Notes under the pieces: model-generated
Told to the model about the DNA's origin: nothing
The model's database searches: none
The model's input: the letters and a program-made list of their open reading frames with translations, nothing else
From: Gadus chalcogrammus
Taxonomy: Eukaryota; Chordata; Actinopteri; Gadiformes; Gadidae
DNA length: 64,000 bases
Direction of reading: 5' to 3'
Assembly (NCBI RefSeq): GCF_026213295.1
Contig: NC_079417.1
Location: forward strand, 6,032,298-6,096,297
Part shown: positions 1 to 13,062 of the stretch, in pieces
Layout of the letters: the number at the start of each line of letters is the position of its first letter
Position numbering within the stretch: position 1 is the stretch's first letter
Made by a program: the position numbers and the translations under genes

Positions 1-253
1 AATATTTGTTCTTGCCACTTTACTGCTGCTTTACTTACTTGACTTTACCCATTAGCAGACATTTGTGAGCAGGAGCAGTTATCAACAAGATAACTGCCTG
101 ATCAACAAGATCCACAGCATGGATTTTAACGGCAGTGGTTACACAGACAATAGATAGAGAGGAGGCTACTCCGCAATTGAAATTCCATGTTATCATGTTG
201 TATGATAAAACTATTTAAAAAAACGACACGTTGTTGATGGACTTTCTAACCAC
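1..253 (+). repeat. Segmental duplication flank, copy A (5' part)
   Basis: This non-coding block, including the Ser/Thr-like phrase ttagcagaca...gcatggattttaac, recurs at about 10740-10880 and 24340-24480 in the same orientation and at about 14160-14240 inverted. The part after the solo LTR (673-930) continues the same unit. No gene is seen here. The repeats show that this window was built by copying a multi-kilobase unit several times. Confidence 0.7.
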
Positions 254-672
254 TGTGGCATCCCGCCACTTAAACCTCGGCCCGGGCGGGTCCGAGGTGG
301 GGTGATTGACGGCGTATACCGCCGCCACCCACTGAGTGGCGACGAAGAGCATCACTCTCTCCCCAATCAGCGAGATTGGGGGACGGCTGGCCGAAAGCCG
401 AGGAGCCATTTTTAAGAGGAGCACGAGGACTGACATTTGGGGCAGACCAGGAATGGGCGCGAGGAAGGAGTAAGCGCTCTGGAGGAACGGGAGCAAGGAA
501 GCAGGAAGCGCTCTGGTCCGCGAGCGGCTAGAGGCCCACGGAGGCCCTAGAGACCGCGAGCATCATGTATTGTCTCAGATATATGCAATAAATGCCGAAT
601 GAGGCTTTAACCCTCGCTGAAACTTGTGTTTCTTAACTGGAACCCGGCTCATTGGGGTAGCGGGTTGCCACA
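254..672 (+). mobile_element. Solo LTR (Ty3/Gypsy-like), 419 bp
   Basis: The segment starts TGTGGCA and ends TTGCCACA, giving the terminal inverted repeat typical of an LTR. It holds an AATAAA polyadenylation-type signal near 587-592. The duplicated copy near 24546-24600 lacks it and reads straight from the gatggactt flank into cattcttact, so it gives an empty site. The 4-bp flank CCAC occurs on both sides, consistent with an integrase target duplication. The open frame on the minus strand inside it has no recognisable domain. The C-terminal CGGGTTGCCACA is shared with the LTR at 11531-12084, so both may belong to one family. Confidence 0.65.
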
Positions 673-930
673 CCACACATTCTTATTGGGAGTGAACAGC
701 AGCGCCAGACACCACAGACAAAGCGTTGATAAGTTTGTGGTTATGTGTCATTCTTGTTCTGCTTAATCACATAATTAGCAAACAGGCCTGTGTTATGTAT
801 AATAAGCAATGTGAAAAAGCTCCTAAACAATATGAAGAAGAAGGAGATGAAGGAGAGCAGCAGAGTTACTGTTTCCCACAAGTGAAGGTCACTAACATGA
901 GCATCCCCATCATCTAGGGGGAGTGGGAGT
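673..930 (+). repeat. Segmental duplication flank, copy A (3' part)
   Basis: The sequence from the cattcttattggg motif through the agtgaacagcagcg and gttgataag motifs recurs inverted at 13930-14160 and more weakly at 24560-24660. A 63-residue frame at 726-917 lies in it but shows no domain and is not kept open in the other copies, so it is not called as a gene. Confidence 0.6.
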
Positions 931-999
931 CCCGCTAGGGCACTTATTACGCAGCATCAGATCTGGACGCCTGAAACATGAGCTGCCATTCTATCGCCC

Positions 1000-1290
1000 G
1001 GTCGGAGGTTGAGGTCGCTGTGGTAGTTACTGGTAGTTACTCGTTCCTGGCTCCAGTGCAAACTCTCTAGTGTTCTCTCTTGTGGAATTCTCATGCCTCA
1101 CCTTTGTTTTCTCTCACCTATAGTTTTTGGATCGTCGCCTGCAGTCTTTACTCCCTCCAGCCTGATACGCCCCACTCCAACCTACCTCCTGCCTCACTCC
1201 TAGCTGTACTAAATAAACCTGTTCACCGTCACTCCAACTCCTGTCCTGTCTCTGCGTTCTGCTCTTGGGTCCAGCAGCTAACGCTACCCG
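1000..1290 (+). mobile_element. Probable retroelement 3' end or LTR fragment
   Basis: A stretch with a short intron-like pyrimidine tract is followed by an AATAAA signal near 1210 and a tctctgcgttctgctcttgggtcc block. This arrangement resembles R/U5-type ends of fish retroelements, but boundaries and target duplication are not visible. The 120-residue open frame at 1080-1442 crosses it and has no recognisable domain. Confidence 0.3.
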
Positions 1291-1295
1291 AACAC

Positions 1296-1598
1296 AAAGT
1301 GAGTGTACAGCAAGCGCCAGATATTACAACAGCTAAACAAAAGGATGCCGAGGATGCCACACCTTTACCCCTGTCCTCCCCAGAGGGCAAAAACAATCTC
1401 CCTGAATTAGCAGACAAAATCATGAGCAGGAATGCAGAGTGAGGGATCCTTCCTCCAAGGGATTGTTAGGAGTGGCATGGGTGCAATAGTTGACAGCCTA
1501 ACCATTTCTCAATCTTGAGAAAAATGGTCTAACCATGCATTCAGTGTTCCATGTCATATTTAAAACGGAAGCAACGTAGTGTTTAATGTCTGGTGCAC

Positions 1599-1693
<95 letters not shown>

Positions 1694-2188
1694 AAGTCAT
1701 GCATAGACCAGAGTAAAACACAAAAAAATTGGCAATATTATCCATTTTTATATAGTCTATCTATACAAAATGCTATTGCCGATATACTGAATTATCTTAT
1801 AGTAAGGCTGCACAACAAACTAACAAACTGAATATCCCCTCGACAGCTTATTTGTTGACAAAAACGGTTTTGTTGCTCAAAAAGTGTCTGTAGGAGTGTA
1901 CAGCAGGGCCCAGATATAACAGCTAAACAAAAGGATGCCACACCTTTACCCCTGTCCTCCCCAGAGGGCAAAAACAATCTCCCTGAAATAGCAAAGACAA
2001 AATCATGAGCAGGAATGCAGAGTGAGGGATCCTACCTTCCAGGGATTGTTAGGAGTGGCATGGGTGTAATAGTTGACACCCTAACCATTTCTCAATCTCG
2101 AGAAAACTGGTCTTAACATGCATTCAGTGTTCCATGCATATTTAAAACGGAAGCAACATAGTGTTTAATGTCTGGTGCACACAGACAA

Positions 2189-2190
<2 letters not shown>
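1296..2190 (+). repeat. Tandem direct duplication, unit about 590 bp, with (CA)n
   Basis: The block gagtgtacagca...cacctttacccctgtcctccccagagggc through gtgtttaatgtctggtgcacac occurs twice, at about 1300-1600 and 1893-2185. Each copy ends in a long (CA)n array (1600-1690 and 2196-2268, with a further array at about 2300-2406). A diverged inverted copy lies at about 11360-11530 plus 12085-12215, split there by a solo LTR. The block is non-coding. Confidence 0.75.
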
Positions 2191-2195
<5 letters not shown>

Positions 2196-2268
<73 letters not shown>

Positions 2269-2320
2269 TCTCACACTTGTCTGCTTCCCCCCCCTCCCTC
2301 CCAATACACACAAACACACA

Positions 2321-2406
<86 letters not shown>
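2196..2406 (+). repeat. Two (CA)n microsatellites split by a C/T-rich spacer
   Basis: There are near-pure CA arrays at 2196-2268 and about 2300-2406. They are separated by a short spacer of cccctccctccc type. The long Val-Cys or Thr-His open frames here are microsatellite artefacts. Confidence 0.95.
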
Positions 2407-2409
<3 letters not shown>

Positions 2410-2536
2410 GTGTCTTCAATAAAGGGGTCATAAAATGTTTTTTTTGTGGTTACCAATTGCATTTGGTGGTACTACTGGAATAGGTGTACATGCCTTGATG
2501 TTTAAAACACCCCTTTCAGCACAGAAGCCGAGAGCA

Positions 2537-3202
2537 GCCATGGTCCTATCCTTCTTTTTTTCACCTTGTTATCTCGAGATAACAAGATAATTATTTTGTG
2601 ATCTCGAGCAAACAACACAATTAATTTTTGATCTCGAGAAAACAACACAATTATTTTGTGATCGCGATCAAACAACACAATTATTTCGTGACCTCAAGCA
2701 AACAAAACAATAAATTTGTGATCTTGAGAAAACAACACAATTATTTTGTGATCTCGATTTAACAACACAATTCGTGATCCCGAGAAAACAGCACAATTAT
2801 TCTATGTTCTCGAGAAAACAACACAATTATTTTGTGATCTCGAGAAAAAACACAATTAATTTGTGATCTCGGAAAACGACTGAGAAACGTCTACCACTTT
2901 TGAACAGACGCAGATTTTGTTCATTAATAATATCTGGAAAATCGATCAGCTGATCGTGAAATATTTTGATCAGTGGTTGACGCAGTTCGTGTCCTTATTT
3001 GGGATACTTTCAAGATTAGTCCGCAGAAAGACTTGTCTTTACCGACGGAGACAGAAGGATCTGTCAAGCACAAGGGGGCGTAGACGTTTCTCAGTTGTTT
3101 CCTCGAGATCACAAATTAACTGGGTTGTTTTCTCGAGATCTAAAATTTATTATTTTGTTATCGCGAGATTACAAGGTGAAAAAAATAATGATAGGACCAT
3201 GG
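2537..3202. mobile_element. MITE-like element with subterminal CTCGAG tandem repeats
   Basis: The ends are inverted: ccatggtcctatccttc with tttcacctt on the left (from 2538) and aaggtgaaaa with ataggaccatgg on the right (to 3202). Inside the left end are about ten degenerate units of roughly 30 bp of the type tgatctcgagaaaacaacacaatt (2560-2880). The right end carries about two inverted units (3100-3180). The middle (2880-3090) is unique, with gatcagctgatc palindromes. It encodes no transposase, so it is a non-autonomous element of unassigned superfamily. Related copies lie at 18711-19245 and 16855-16915. Confidence 0.6.
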
Positions 3203-3705
3203 CACAGCTCTCCTCAGCCTTGGTCGAAAACGTTAAAAAAATGAAGTTCCCCTTCGTGAAAAGCCTGTGATTGGTCAGCTGGCCCACTATGTTGTGATTG
3301 GTCAAACGCTTTGGGTATTCCTGCAATCTCCCCCCAAGCAGATGTAAATATTTCTTTAAATTTCCTATTTACAAGAATAGTGAGAAATTTAGTAGCTTGT
3401 CTGACAAAGATGTCACGGCCAATCCTCATGTTAAGGTGTTTTTATATGAAATTGTAAATGTGTGTGTGTGTGTGCATATATATACACACACATATGTGCA
3501 TGTATTTACAATTTCTGTATATTAGCACATAGAGAATACAAATACAAAATACAATTATTTATGTTTTATTCTTTATTGCCCGTAAACGGTTTCATTCTTA
3601 ATGACTGGTGGGGAATGGTTCTACTGCGTGGTTCTAATACAGGTGTTTAATGGTCAGGGTTCTTCTGCATGGTTCTTATACAGGCGTTTTTCTCCTTGCG
3701 GGGTT

Positions 3706-6665
<2,960 letters not shown>

Positions 6666-6893
6666 TGTATCAGCTAATCTGCTCGGGCAAGCAATCGAAG
6701 GAAAAAAGGCTGCAAAGAACAAAAACACAAACACACATGCACAAAACTCTTTAATGCATCCAAATACTGAGGATAATATTAACATATATTCCAATATATA
6801 TATATATACCCATGTCATCTCTTCCATCAGTTCTATTGTATCAAACTGATCGAAGAGATGACATTGGTATAAACCAAAGAGATAGTCACTCAC

Positions 6894-7019
6894 CTGTGTG
6901 GTAGTTGCAGTGTAGAGGTGTGTTTTGGAGGTTTGGATTTCTGCTCTCTGCCTCTCACAGCCCTTATACAGTCCAGCCTGGCCTCGCCCCCTACACACTC
7001 TGTGTAGGAGGCGAGGCCA
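6894..7019 (-). promoter_or_regulatory. glipr2-like: Promoter and 5' untranslated exon of glipr2-like copy 1
   Basis: On the minus strand a 19-bp near-perfect inverted repeat (6979-6997 and 7001-7019, 18 of 19 pairs, CTC spacer) is followed by a TATA-like tataaggg (6961-6968). About 30 bp on there is a presumed start near 6935 and a short untranslated exon ending at the donor CACACAG|GTGAGTG (6894). The next exon (6659-6678) carries the ATG. The same arrangement occurs in copy 2. The start site is inferred from TATA spacing. Confidence 0.6.
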
Positions 7020-7079
7020 GCCAAACACACCCTTGGCTTGTCATTTTCTCAGGAGGCCTCTCCTTGTGTGGTTTGATGT

Positions 7080-7200
7080 TACAAGACATTTATCCAAGGT
7101 CCCTTGCCTCTCCTCTTGCTGCCTCCTTCCCTCTCCCTCTTCCCCTCTCCTGTTCTATCTTCTTTTCCACTTGTCTCTGTAATTGGAAAATTGTATTTTC
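7080..7200 (+). repeat. Pyrimidine-rich block upstream of glipr2-like copy 1
   Basis: A CT-rich run (cctctcctcttgctgcctccttccctctccctcttcccc type) is repeated upstream of copy 2 at 22380-22480. Related longer blocks occur at 10440-10720 and 24000-24320. It is non-coding. Confidence 0.7.
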
Positions 7201-7271
7201 AAGTTCTGTTTCTGTAAATGGCATTTGTTGATTATGCCTTTTCGCTGAAACCATAGGGGGGGTCAAGGGCA

Positions 7272-8387
7272 GGGATGGACTGGCCCAAAAATTTGGCCCG
7301 GGACTTTGGGATGGAGAGGCCTTTTATGAGACCGCGGGAATAGCGCGCATAGAATTTTGCCACGGTGTAAAATAATAAAAACTAGTCCTTATCCGTGGAT
7401 ATGTGCATTGCAACGGCATGTCAATGTTGGGATGTGCATGTGTTTAGAATATTGTGAAGATCACTGGGAAATATTTTATAAGCAATCTTGTCCATGTACA
7501 AAATATTAGAAATTGCATGTGCCTAGAAAGGTAAATCAAGGCTGAAAATGATCTAAATAGTGCAAGATACAATTATTTTAGTGGAAAAAAATTGTCATAC
7601 ACATACACAGGGTTTGGGAGATGGGGGCGGGCCGGGGTTTGTTGTGCGTTGCTGTGGTTACTGGTGTTGAAGTGTTCCAATGGTTTATTAGCGGTGGTAT
7701 CTAATAAATCGCTCTCTAATCAATACTTCATTCACTGCCTCTTCCGTGGGCATTACAATATTATGAATTGTTCTCCGACGTCTCTGGTACTTCCATAATT
7801 AGTTCAAGTCATTTTTATATTGCCAAACATGCTCGCTAGTGCACCTGTCATAGCTATACTACTGTGTCCTGTTCCCGCCGAACCATTGGTCTCGCTGACA
7901 TGGGCGTCGCCGTCAACCTTGGCTTTTCCACGGAAAAGGTTGGTTAATTTAGCACATTTGGCTGCGTCTTTCTCTAACATTTTTTTCCTTTTCAACCTCA
8001 ACTTCTGAGCGCCACCCAATTCTTTTGCCTCTTCACCACCTTTTTTCCTTTTTGACATTTTCGTATTTCTGTGTAACTTCAGTGAGATCAACGAGAAGTT
8101 CCGGGTAAGTGACCCGGCCGTGTGTCAGGCTGAGCCAATCAGAAATGACAAGTTGGGAGGGGCCGTTCGGCTGCTCTGCTGCTTTGGCCGCTCGCTTTGC
8201 CCCCATACACTGTGGGGGTGCTCCCCCCTCTAAATTGACAGTAATACATCGGCCCCGTTTCACCGTCAGGCAAGAGCTCCGTTTCGCGCTGTAAGTAAGA
8301 ATATCCGGTAGCAGGCCACCCCAAATCACGGCTTACTTAACTTTTTCTTTTTTTTTTACATATTTGACAAAAAAAAAAAAAAAAAAA

Positions 8388-8431
<44 letters not shown>

Positions 8432-8470
8432 ATTACGGCCGGACGGCTCGGCCTGAAATCGTCCGGCCGT
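7272..8470 (-). mobile_element. hAT-type transposon fragment with ZMYM/TTF-like transposase N-terminus
   Basis: A possible terminal sequence CAGGGATGGACTGGCCC starts at about 7272. A related end appears near 19292 (ggactgggacaaaaattcagccctggga). On the minus strand a 95-residue frame (7804-8091) has a basic N-terminus with GGAQKLRLKRKKMLEKDAAK and then KLTNLF. This is the style of ZMYM1-like or TTF-zinc-finger hAT transposase N-termini. No downstream catalytic region is present. Poly-A runs at 8367-8429 and a gtccggccgt repeat at 8440-8475 follow. The element is incomplete. Confidence 0.45.
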
Positions 8471-8529
8471 TCGGGAAATCTCCCAAACAAGGGTCTAACT
8501 GAGAAGTCACCACTATGAGACCCCACATT

Positions 8530-9960
8530 ATAACTGTCAAGGATCAAATCAAATAATGTTTATTTAAGAACAGTTTCCTGTATTCTCATTAAGGCGAAGA
8601 ATGCAGGCAAAAGATTTTGAAAAACGTTTTGCAAAAGATTATGCAAAACGCTTTGCAAAAGATTTTCAGCCGATCGCGTCTGGGCGGGAACTACGTCACA
8701 TATTGGTCAGACCAGCTGATCATCCACGACCTAGCACTTGCAGATGAAGAAGTTTCTGTGGCTCAACGGCACAATGGAATGGAATCTCAGCTTGAAGTAT
8801 TTCCCCCCAAAAATGGTATGAGTTTGAATCCCGTACGAATGAGATGGGTATGTATCTGACATTTTATTGAAAACAAATCAAAGAGGCATTGCAAGGACAG
8901 CTACGAGTCTTTTCCCGATTGGACCTATTCCAACAGCTGCCGTAGCCACAACAACGAGCGCGCATTCGGCTGATGGTCACCAGTTAACACGGCCCCTAGT
9001 TGAACTGAAACGCCGTTTTGCGCACCCTTATCCGGTGCTATCCGGTGCAGGCATGTTGGTCGCTCTTTCGTACCCTGCCTCCCGCTGCTCCTCTAGAGCT
9101 GCAGCGGCCTCCCGCAGCAGCTCTGCGACCGTCTTTTCCACCATTTTCACGTTATTACTACATACGTCAACCCAGTCAAACCTGGTACAGTGCTAGGCAT
9201 AGAAAATAAAGTGCCATATTGTTATCCATTTGGATGGTACGCCGGTACGTGCAGGTGGTAAGTGGCAAATCTCCCAGCTTTCTTGCGCCATTTCACTGAG
9301 GCACGACCCCTTTTGGTCATAGTATCTCGTCGCTTTCAAAATAGAGCAAGCAGAGCTGTACAACTCGCAGAGAAGATGGCTGCGCCCCTAGCTAATGGGG
9401 GTTGAGATGTATTTTCTTTGTATTTGTACCACGTTGGTGGTTTTAATGTCGTTCTAAATCCTCTTACACACTTGATTTCATTGCTACTTTAATCCGGTCC
9501 CCAATGTATGCATTGCACTAACTTGCTTTGCGTGCAATTCAATATAAAGTTTTGTTTTCAAGCTGGTTTGCTAAAGAGGCTTTGTTGCTAATGATGAATA
9601 GCCTGCTACTACTCCCCCTCGTGGCTCGACAGAAACACAAATGACAAACTGGAAGGCTGGGGCAAGGGAATTACGTCACGTTATCGCTAAATCTGGTTGT
9701 TCCGACCGGCGTGCCATCCAAACGGATAGCAGCTGTAATAGGTTGTGGATGATCAGCTGGTCTGACGAGGAAGTGACGTAGTTCCCGCCAGGATGCGATT
9801 GACTTATACGTTTTGCAAAACCCTTTGCGAAGCGTTTTTCAAAAGATTTTGCAAAACGTTTCGCAAAATCTTTTGCGGATTGAAATGAAATTTGAATTTC
9901 GCAATACGCAGAGCGTGGCGAAGTGCATTGCAATCGCGGGGACGTATTGTTTTGCAATTT
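8530..9960. mobile_element. DNA element with long inverted ends built of TTTTGCAAAACG-type repeats
   Basis: The left end (about 8590-8730) and right end (about 9735-9900) are inverted copies. Each has several degenerate gcaaaagattttgcaaaacg units, followed inward by gggaactacgtcac and gaccagctgatcatcc (left) or their complements (right). The interior has a short minus-strand frame starting with the ATG near 9144, coding a helical, Glu/Ala-rich peptide of about 38 residues. No transposase is seen. The element is non-autonomous or a decayed DNA transposon. The superfamily is not assigned. Confidence 0.55.
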
Positions 9961-10439
9961 GAATAAAGGAACTCAATTTTATTTTTTTTGGTCATATTTT
10001 TTTCACATTTAATTTCATTGTCACTTTACATATTAAAATACACTTTGAATAACATATTTACAAGTTACATTATTAAATTGCATAATGAATTGTCAATTGC
10101 ATAATGTAATGACATGTTGAATTGCAAATTACATAGCCATTTCAATTTTGCTACATATATGCTTCCATACAGAGCTGTTCTCAGCATTTCTGAGACCTGT
10201 GCTACTGTAGAAGAAGCCCCTGCATTTGCCAATGCATTGGAATTCTCCTTGCGAAGCTAATTGAGAGGCATAGGGCGAACTCCCATCTGAGGCCTCGGAT
10301 TACTGAATGTTCGTTGTATGATTGTGCATGTTCATTGCTCAAATAAACTATCCTTATTGTTATTAGTTTGGACGGCTCTTTAGTTAAACAGTTAAGACAG
10401 AAACGATTGACGTAGTTCCTGAATTTCCACCAGTCTCCC

Positions 10440-10880
10440 CTCTTTCTTTGCCCACCCTCTCCCCTCCCATCTCCTCTTCTATCTTCATTCTGTCTCTTCT
10501 CTTCCGTACTCGTCTCCTGTCCTCTCCCCCTCTGCTCTTCTCTCTCCTCTTCCTTTTTTCCTTCCTCCTTGTCTCCTTTCCAATCCCGCTCTCATTTTCT
10601 GTCTTGTCATCCTCTCCTCTTCCCTTTTCCTCTCTTCTCCTCTACTCTCCCCTCATTTTCTCTCTCCTCTCCTCCGCTTTCCTCTCATCTCCACCTGTCT
10701 TATCCTTAGTGTTCCAGGGTTCTGTTGGGCCAGATTGCTTCCCCACACTCAAAAAATTGTTCTCGCCACTTTACTGCTGCTTTACTTACTTTACTTTACT
10801 TTACCCATTAGCAGACACTTGCGAGCAGTAGCAGTTATCAACAAGATAACTGCCAGATCAAGATCGACAGCATGGATTTT
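10440..10880 (+). repeat. Segmental duplication flank, copy B
   Basis: The pyrimidine-rich block followed by the ttgggccagattgcttccccacactcaaaaa phrase and the ttagcagacacttgcgagcagtagcag phrase matches 24000-24480 closely. Its last part matches 1-160. The 127-residue Ser/Leu-rich frame here is a product of CT-rich sequence. Confidence 0.75.
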
Positions 10881-10883
10881 AAC

Positions 10884-11000
10884 TAGGGATGCACCGAAAT
10901 GAAAATTTTTCGCCGAAACCGAAAACCGAAAATGAGGAAACCAAGGCCGAAAACCGAAACACCGAAAGAAATTATTATGACAATTATTAGTACCATTTAG
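10884..11000 (+). mobile_element. hAT-type terminal fragment (TAGGGATGCACCGAAA)
   Basis: The sequence starts tagggatgcaccgaaa directly after ttaac and continues with repeated ccgaaaaccgaaa units. The same start occurs at 14241, linked there to a BED zinc finger. The end is truncated and no transposase is seen. Confidence 0.5.
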
Positions 11001-11530
11001 GGTTGCCGCGCTATACGGTATTAGGTTAAAAAGGTTAAAAGTTCGGCAGTTTGTCTTTGCACTGTTTTATTTTTGATGTGTTTTAAAGAAAAAATATATA
11101 CAAACCTAATAGATAGGCTACCTAATAAAGCGTTGGAACATGCAAGACCGGTAACCATAGCAACGCCGGTAAACAAACCCTGCGAAGCCCAATCCCTACG
11201 AGAGCTCCCCACGCTACGACCATCCGGAGGCGCACAGAGCTTTTGGCAGTGATAGTATTTATCAAATTATATTATACTATTATATATAGAACGTCATAAG
11301 ACGCTGTCACCGAGAATTGGCGCGCTGCCAGACGGGTTAAAGGTATGGCATCCTAGGAATCATTGTTGTAATCTCTGGGCGCTGCTGTACACTCCTAGAC
11401 AGACCTTTGTGAAACAAAACTTTTTTTTGTCAGCAAATGAGCTGACAAGGGGAAAGGGGTTCAGCTGGAAGCCTTGAATTATTATTATTTTTTTAATAAT
11501 TCTGTGTATCGGCAATAGCATTTTGCATAG

Positions 11531-12084
11531 TGTGGCAACCCGGGCCCAGGTATGTCTCGATCATACAGGAATTACCACACAGCAAGGCTGGTCCAAAGCC
11601 TGGAAGGGCATTTATTTGAAGTAACTCAAAAAACGCGTGGATGAGGATCCAACGCGGGGAAAACGAAAATCATACTATGACTCCGTGAGCCATGGAAAAA
11701 AGGGGTCAATGTTCTATTCTCTCCGGGAAAAAGGAGGTTGATCCCGTCGGCGATCCGCTCCACGGCGGTCGGTCCTTGGCCGGGGTGCGTCCTCCTTGGG
11801 GGGTGTCAGGAACGGCTCGGTTAACTCCTTCCGTCGTCTCGTCCGTACAGGTTCTGGGGTACTCTTGTTTCTACCGTCTCCAACTCTGTTTAGGGAAAAG
11901 TCTCAGCGCCTTTTAAAGGGTACCTCTTCCTCCTCATTCCCCGCTGCAGGTATTCTCTATCTCGCCAATTAGGGTGACGAAATGGACGTCCTCTGGCTTC
12001 GTCTGCTGGATATGGACGGTACACGCCCTCCACAACCTCTCCCCTGGGCCGTCCAACCTGAGGGGTTGGGGACGGGTTGACACA
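11531..12084 (-). mobile_element. Solo LTR (Ty3/Gypsy-like), 554 bp
   Basis: On the minus strand it starts TGTGTCAACCCG and ends CGGGTTGCCACA. It is flanked by ATAG on both sides (11527-11530 and 12085-12088). The inverted relative near 1750-1780 reads gcattttgtatag then atagac with no insertion, which is an independent empty site. An AATAAATGCC polyadenylation-type signal lies at about 11609-11618 on the minus strand and matches the signal in the LTR at 254-672. No internal coding region remains. Confidence 0.7.
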
Positions 12085-12109
12085 ATAGATATACAGAAGG
12101 CCATACATA

Positions 12110-12172
12110 CAGTATATGGACAATTTGTCCATATACTGACAATATGTCAGACACACAGAAAAGTCTGTGTGT
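12110..12172. other. Two adjacent hairpins
   Basis: The first stem is CAGTATATGGACAA paired with TTGTCCATATACTG (12110-12138, one-base spacer). The second is CAGACACACAGA paired with TCTGTGTGTCTG around an AAAG loop (about 12148-12175). They lie directly next to the solo LTR. Function is unknown. Confidence 0.75.
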
Positions 12173-12399
12173 CTGTGTGCACCAGACATCAGACACTATG
12201 ATGAGTCCATTTTAAATATGACATTGCTTTCTCAACACAAACACAGCTCTGCCTAAGAGTGGCAGCTGATATTTCCGTCGACCAGATTAGGGGTGTTCAC
12301 GGGTACACGTGTAACCGGTTGGTAAATCATAACCGTTTAGGCAAAAACTGTAAACGAAAACCGTTAAAGAATAATGATAAACATAGCTACGCGCTGCAA

Positions 12400-13030
12400 T
12401 GTGGGTGTCAAGCATAATGGGACTCGATAAGCTAATTCTGCCGGACGGACGTAATCGGCTGGGTGGCTACATGATGACCGTCTCGGTTATCGGTAAACTA
12501 ACTCTGCCGGACGGACGTAATCGGCTGTTTTGCTACATGACGACCTTCTCGGTAATCAGTAAACTAATTCTGCCGGACGGAGGTAATCGGCTAGGTGGCT
12601 ACATTATGACCGTCTCGGTAATCTGTAATAATGACTGCAGGTGGGATGAAGTATAGCATTATGTGAGTACGTGTAAATGTAGAGAAAATGGAAAAGTGAC
12701 CCTACCTAGTGGTAAGGGCGCATGACGACCGTCTCGGTAATCGGTAACCTAATTCTGCCGGACGGACGTAATCGGCTGGGTGGCTACATGACGACCGTAT
12801 TGGTAATCAGACGAACGTAATCGGCTAGGTGGCTACATGACGACCGTATCGGTAATCGGACAGACGTTATCGGCTAGGTGGCTACATGACGACCGTATAG
12901 GTAATCGGAGGGACGTAATCGGCTATGTGGCTACATGACGACCGTCTCGGTAATCGTAATAGCGACGGCTGGTGGAATGGGTGGCTACATGAAGACCGTC
13001 TCGGTAATCGGTAATAACGACGGCTGGTGG
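12400..13030 (+). repeat. Minisatellite, unit about 65-70 bp
   Basis: There are roughly eight degenerate units of ctgccggacggacgtaatcg, ggtggctacatgacgaccgt and ctcggtaatcgg. The unit length is variable and one spacer at about 12625-12720 interrupts the array. Stray units reappear at 13390-13440. The array is non-coding. The upstream cacgggtacacgtgtaaccgg stretch (12298-12320) may be the end of a host transposon. Confidence 0.75.
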
Positions 13031-13062
13031 TATGAACTTCAGCGTTATGCAAGCTTGCAGCA

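Noticed and set aside
215..496. 93-residue minus-strand frame
   Set aside because: It lies inside the solo LTR and is not preserved in related sequences.
1498..1831. Frames of poly(Val-Cys), poly(Thr-His) and similar, also at 2113-2483, 4624-5310, 16066-16531, 22042-22578, 33175-33788, 35722-36235 and 40313-40722
   Set aside because: They are translations of CA/GT and GACA microsatellites and carry no gene evidence.
7804..8329. Host gene reading of the Lys-rich frame
   Set aside because: The N-terminus fits a hAT/ZMYM-like transposase and there is no catalytic part or splice partner, so it was called as a transposon fragment.
8757..8845. tRNA-derived SINE or tRNA gene because of a gagtttgaatccc B-box-like phrase
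   Set aside because: No A box at the right distance and no cloverleaf; similar phrases in the glipr2-like introns (4233, 21200) also lack an A box.
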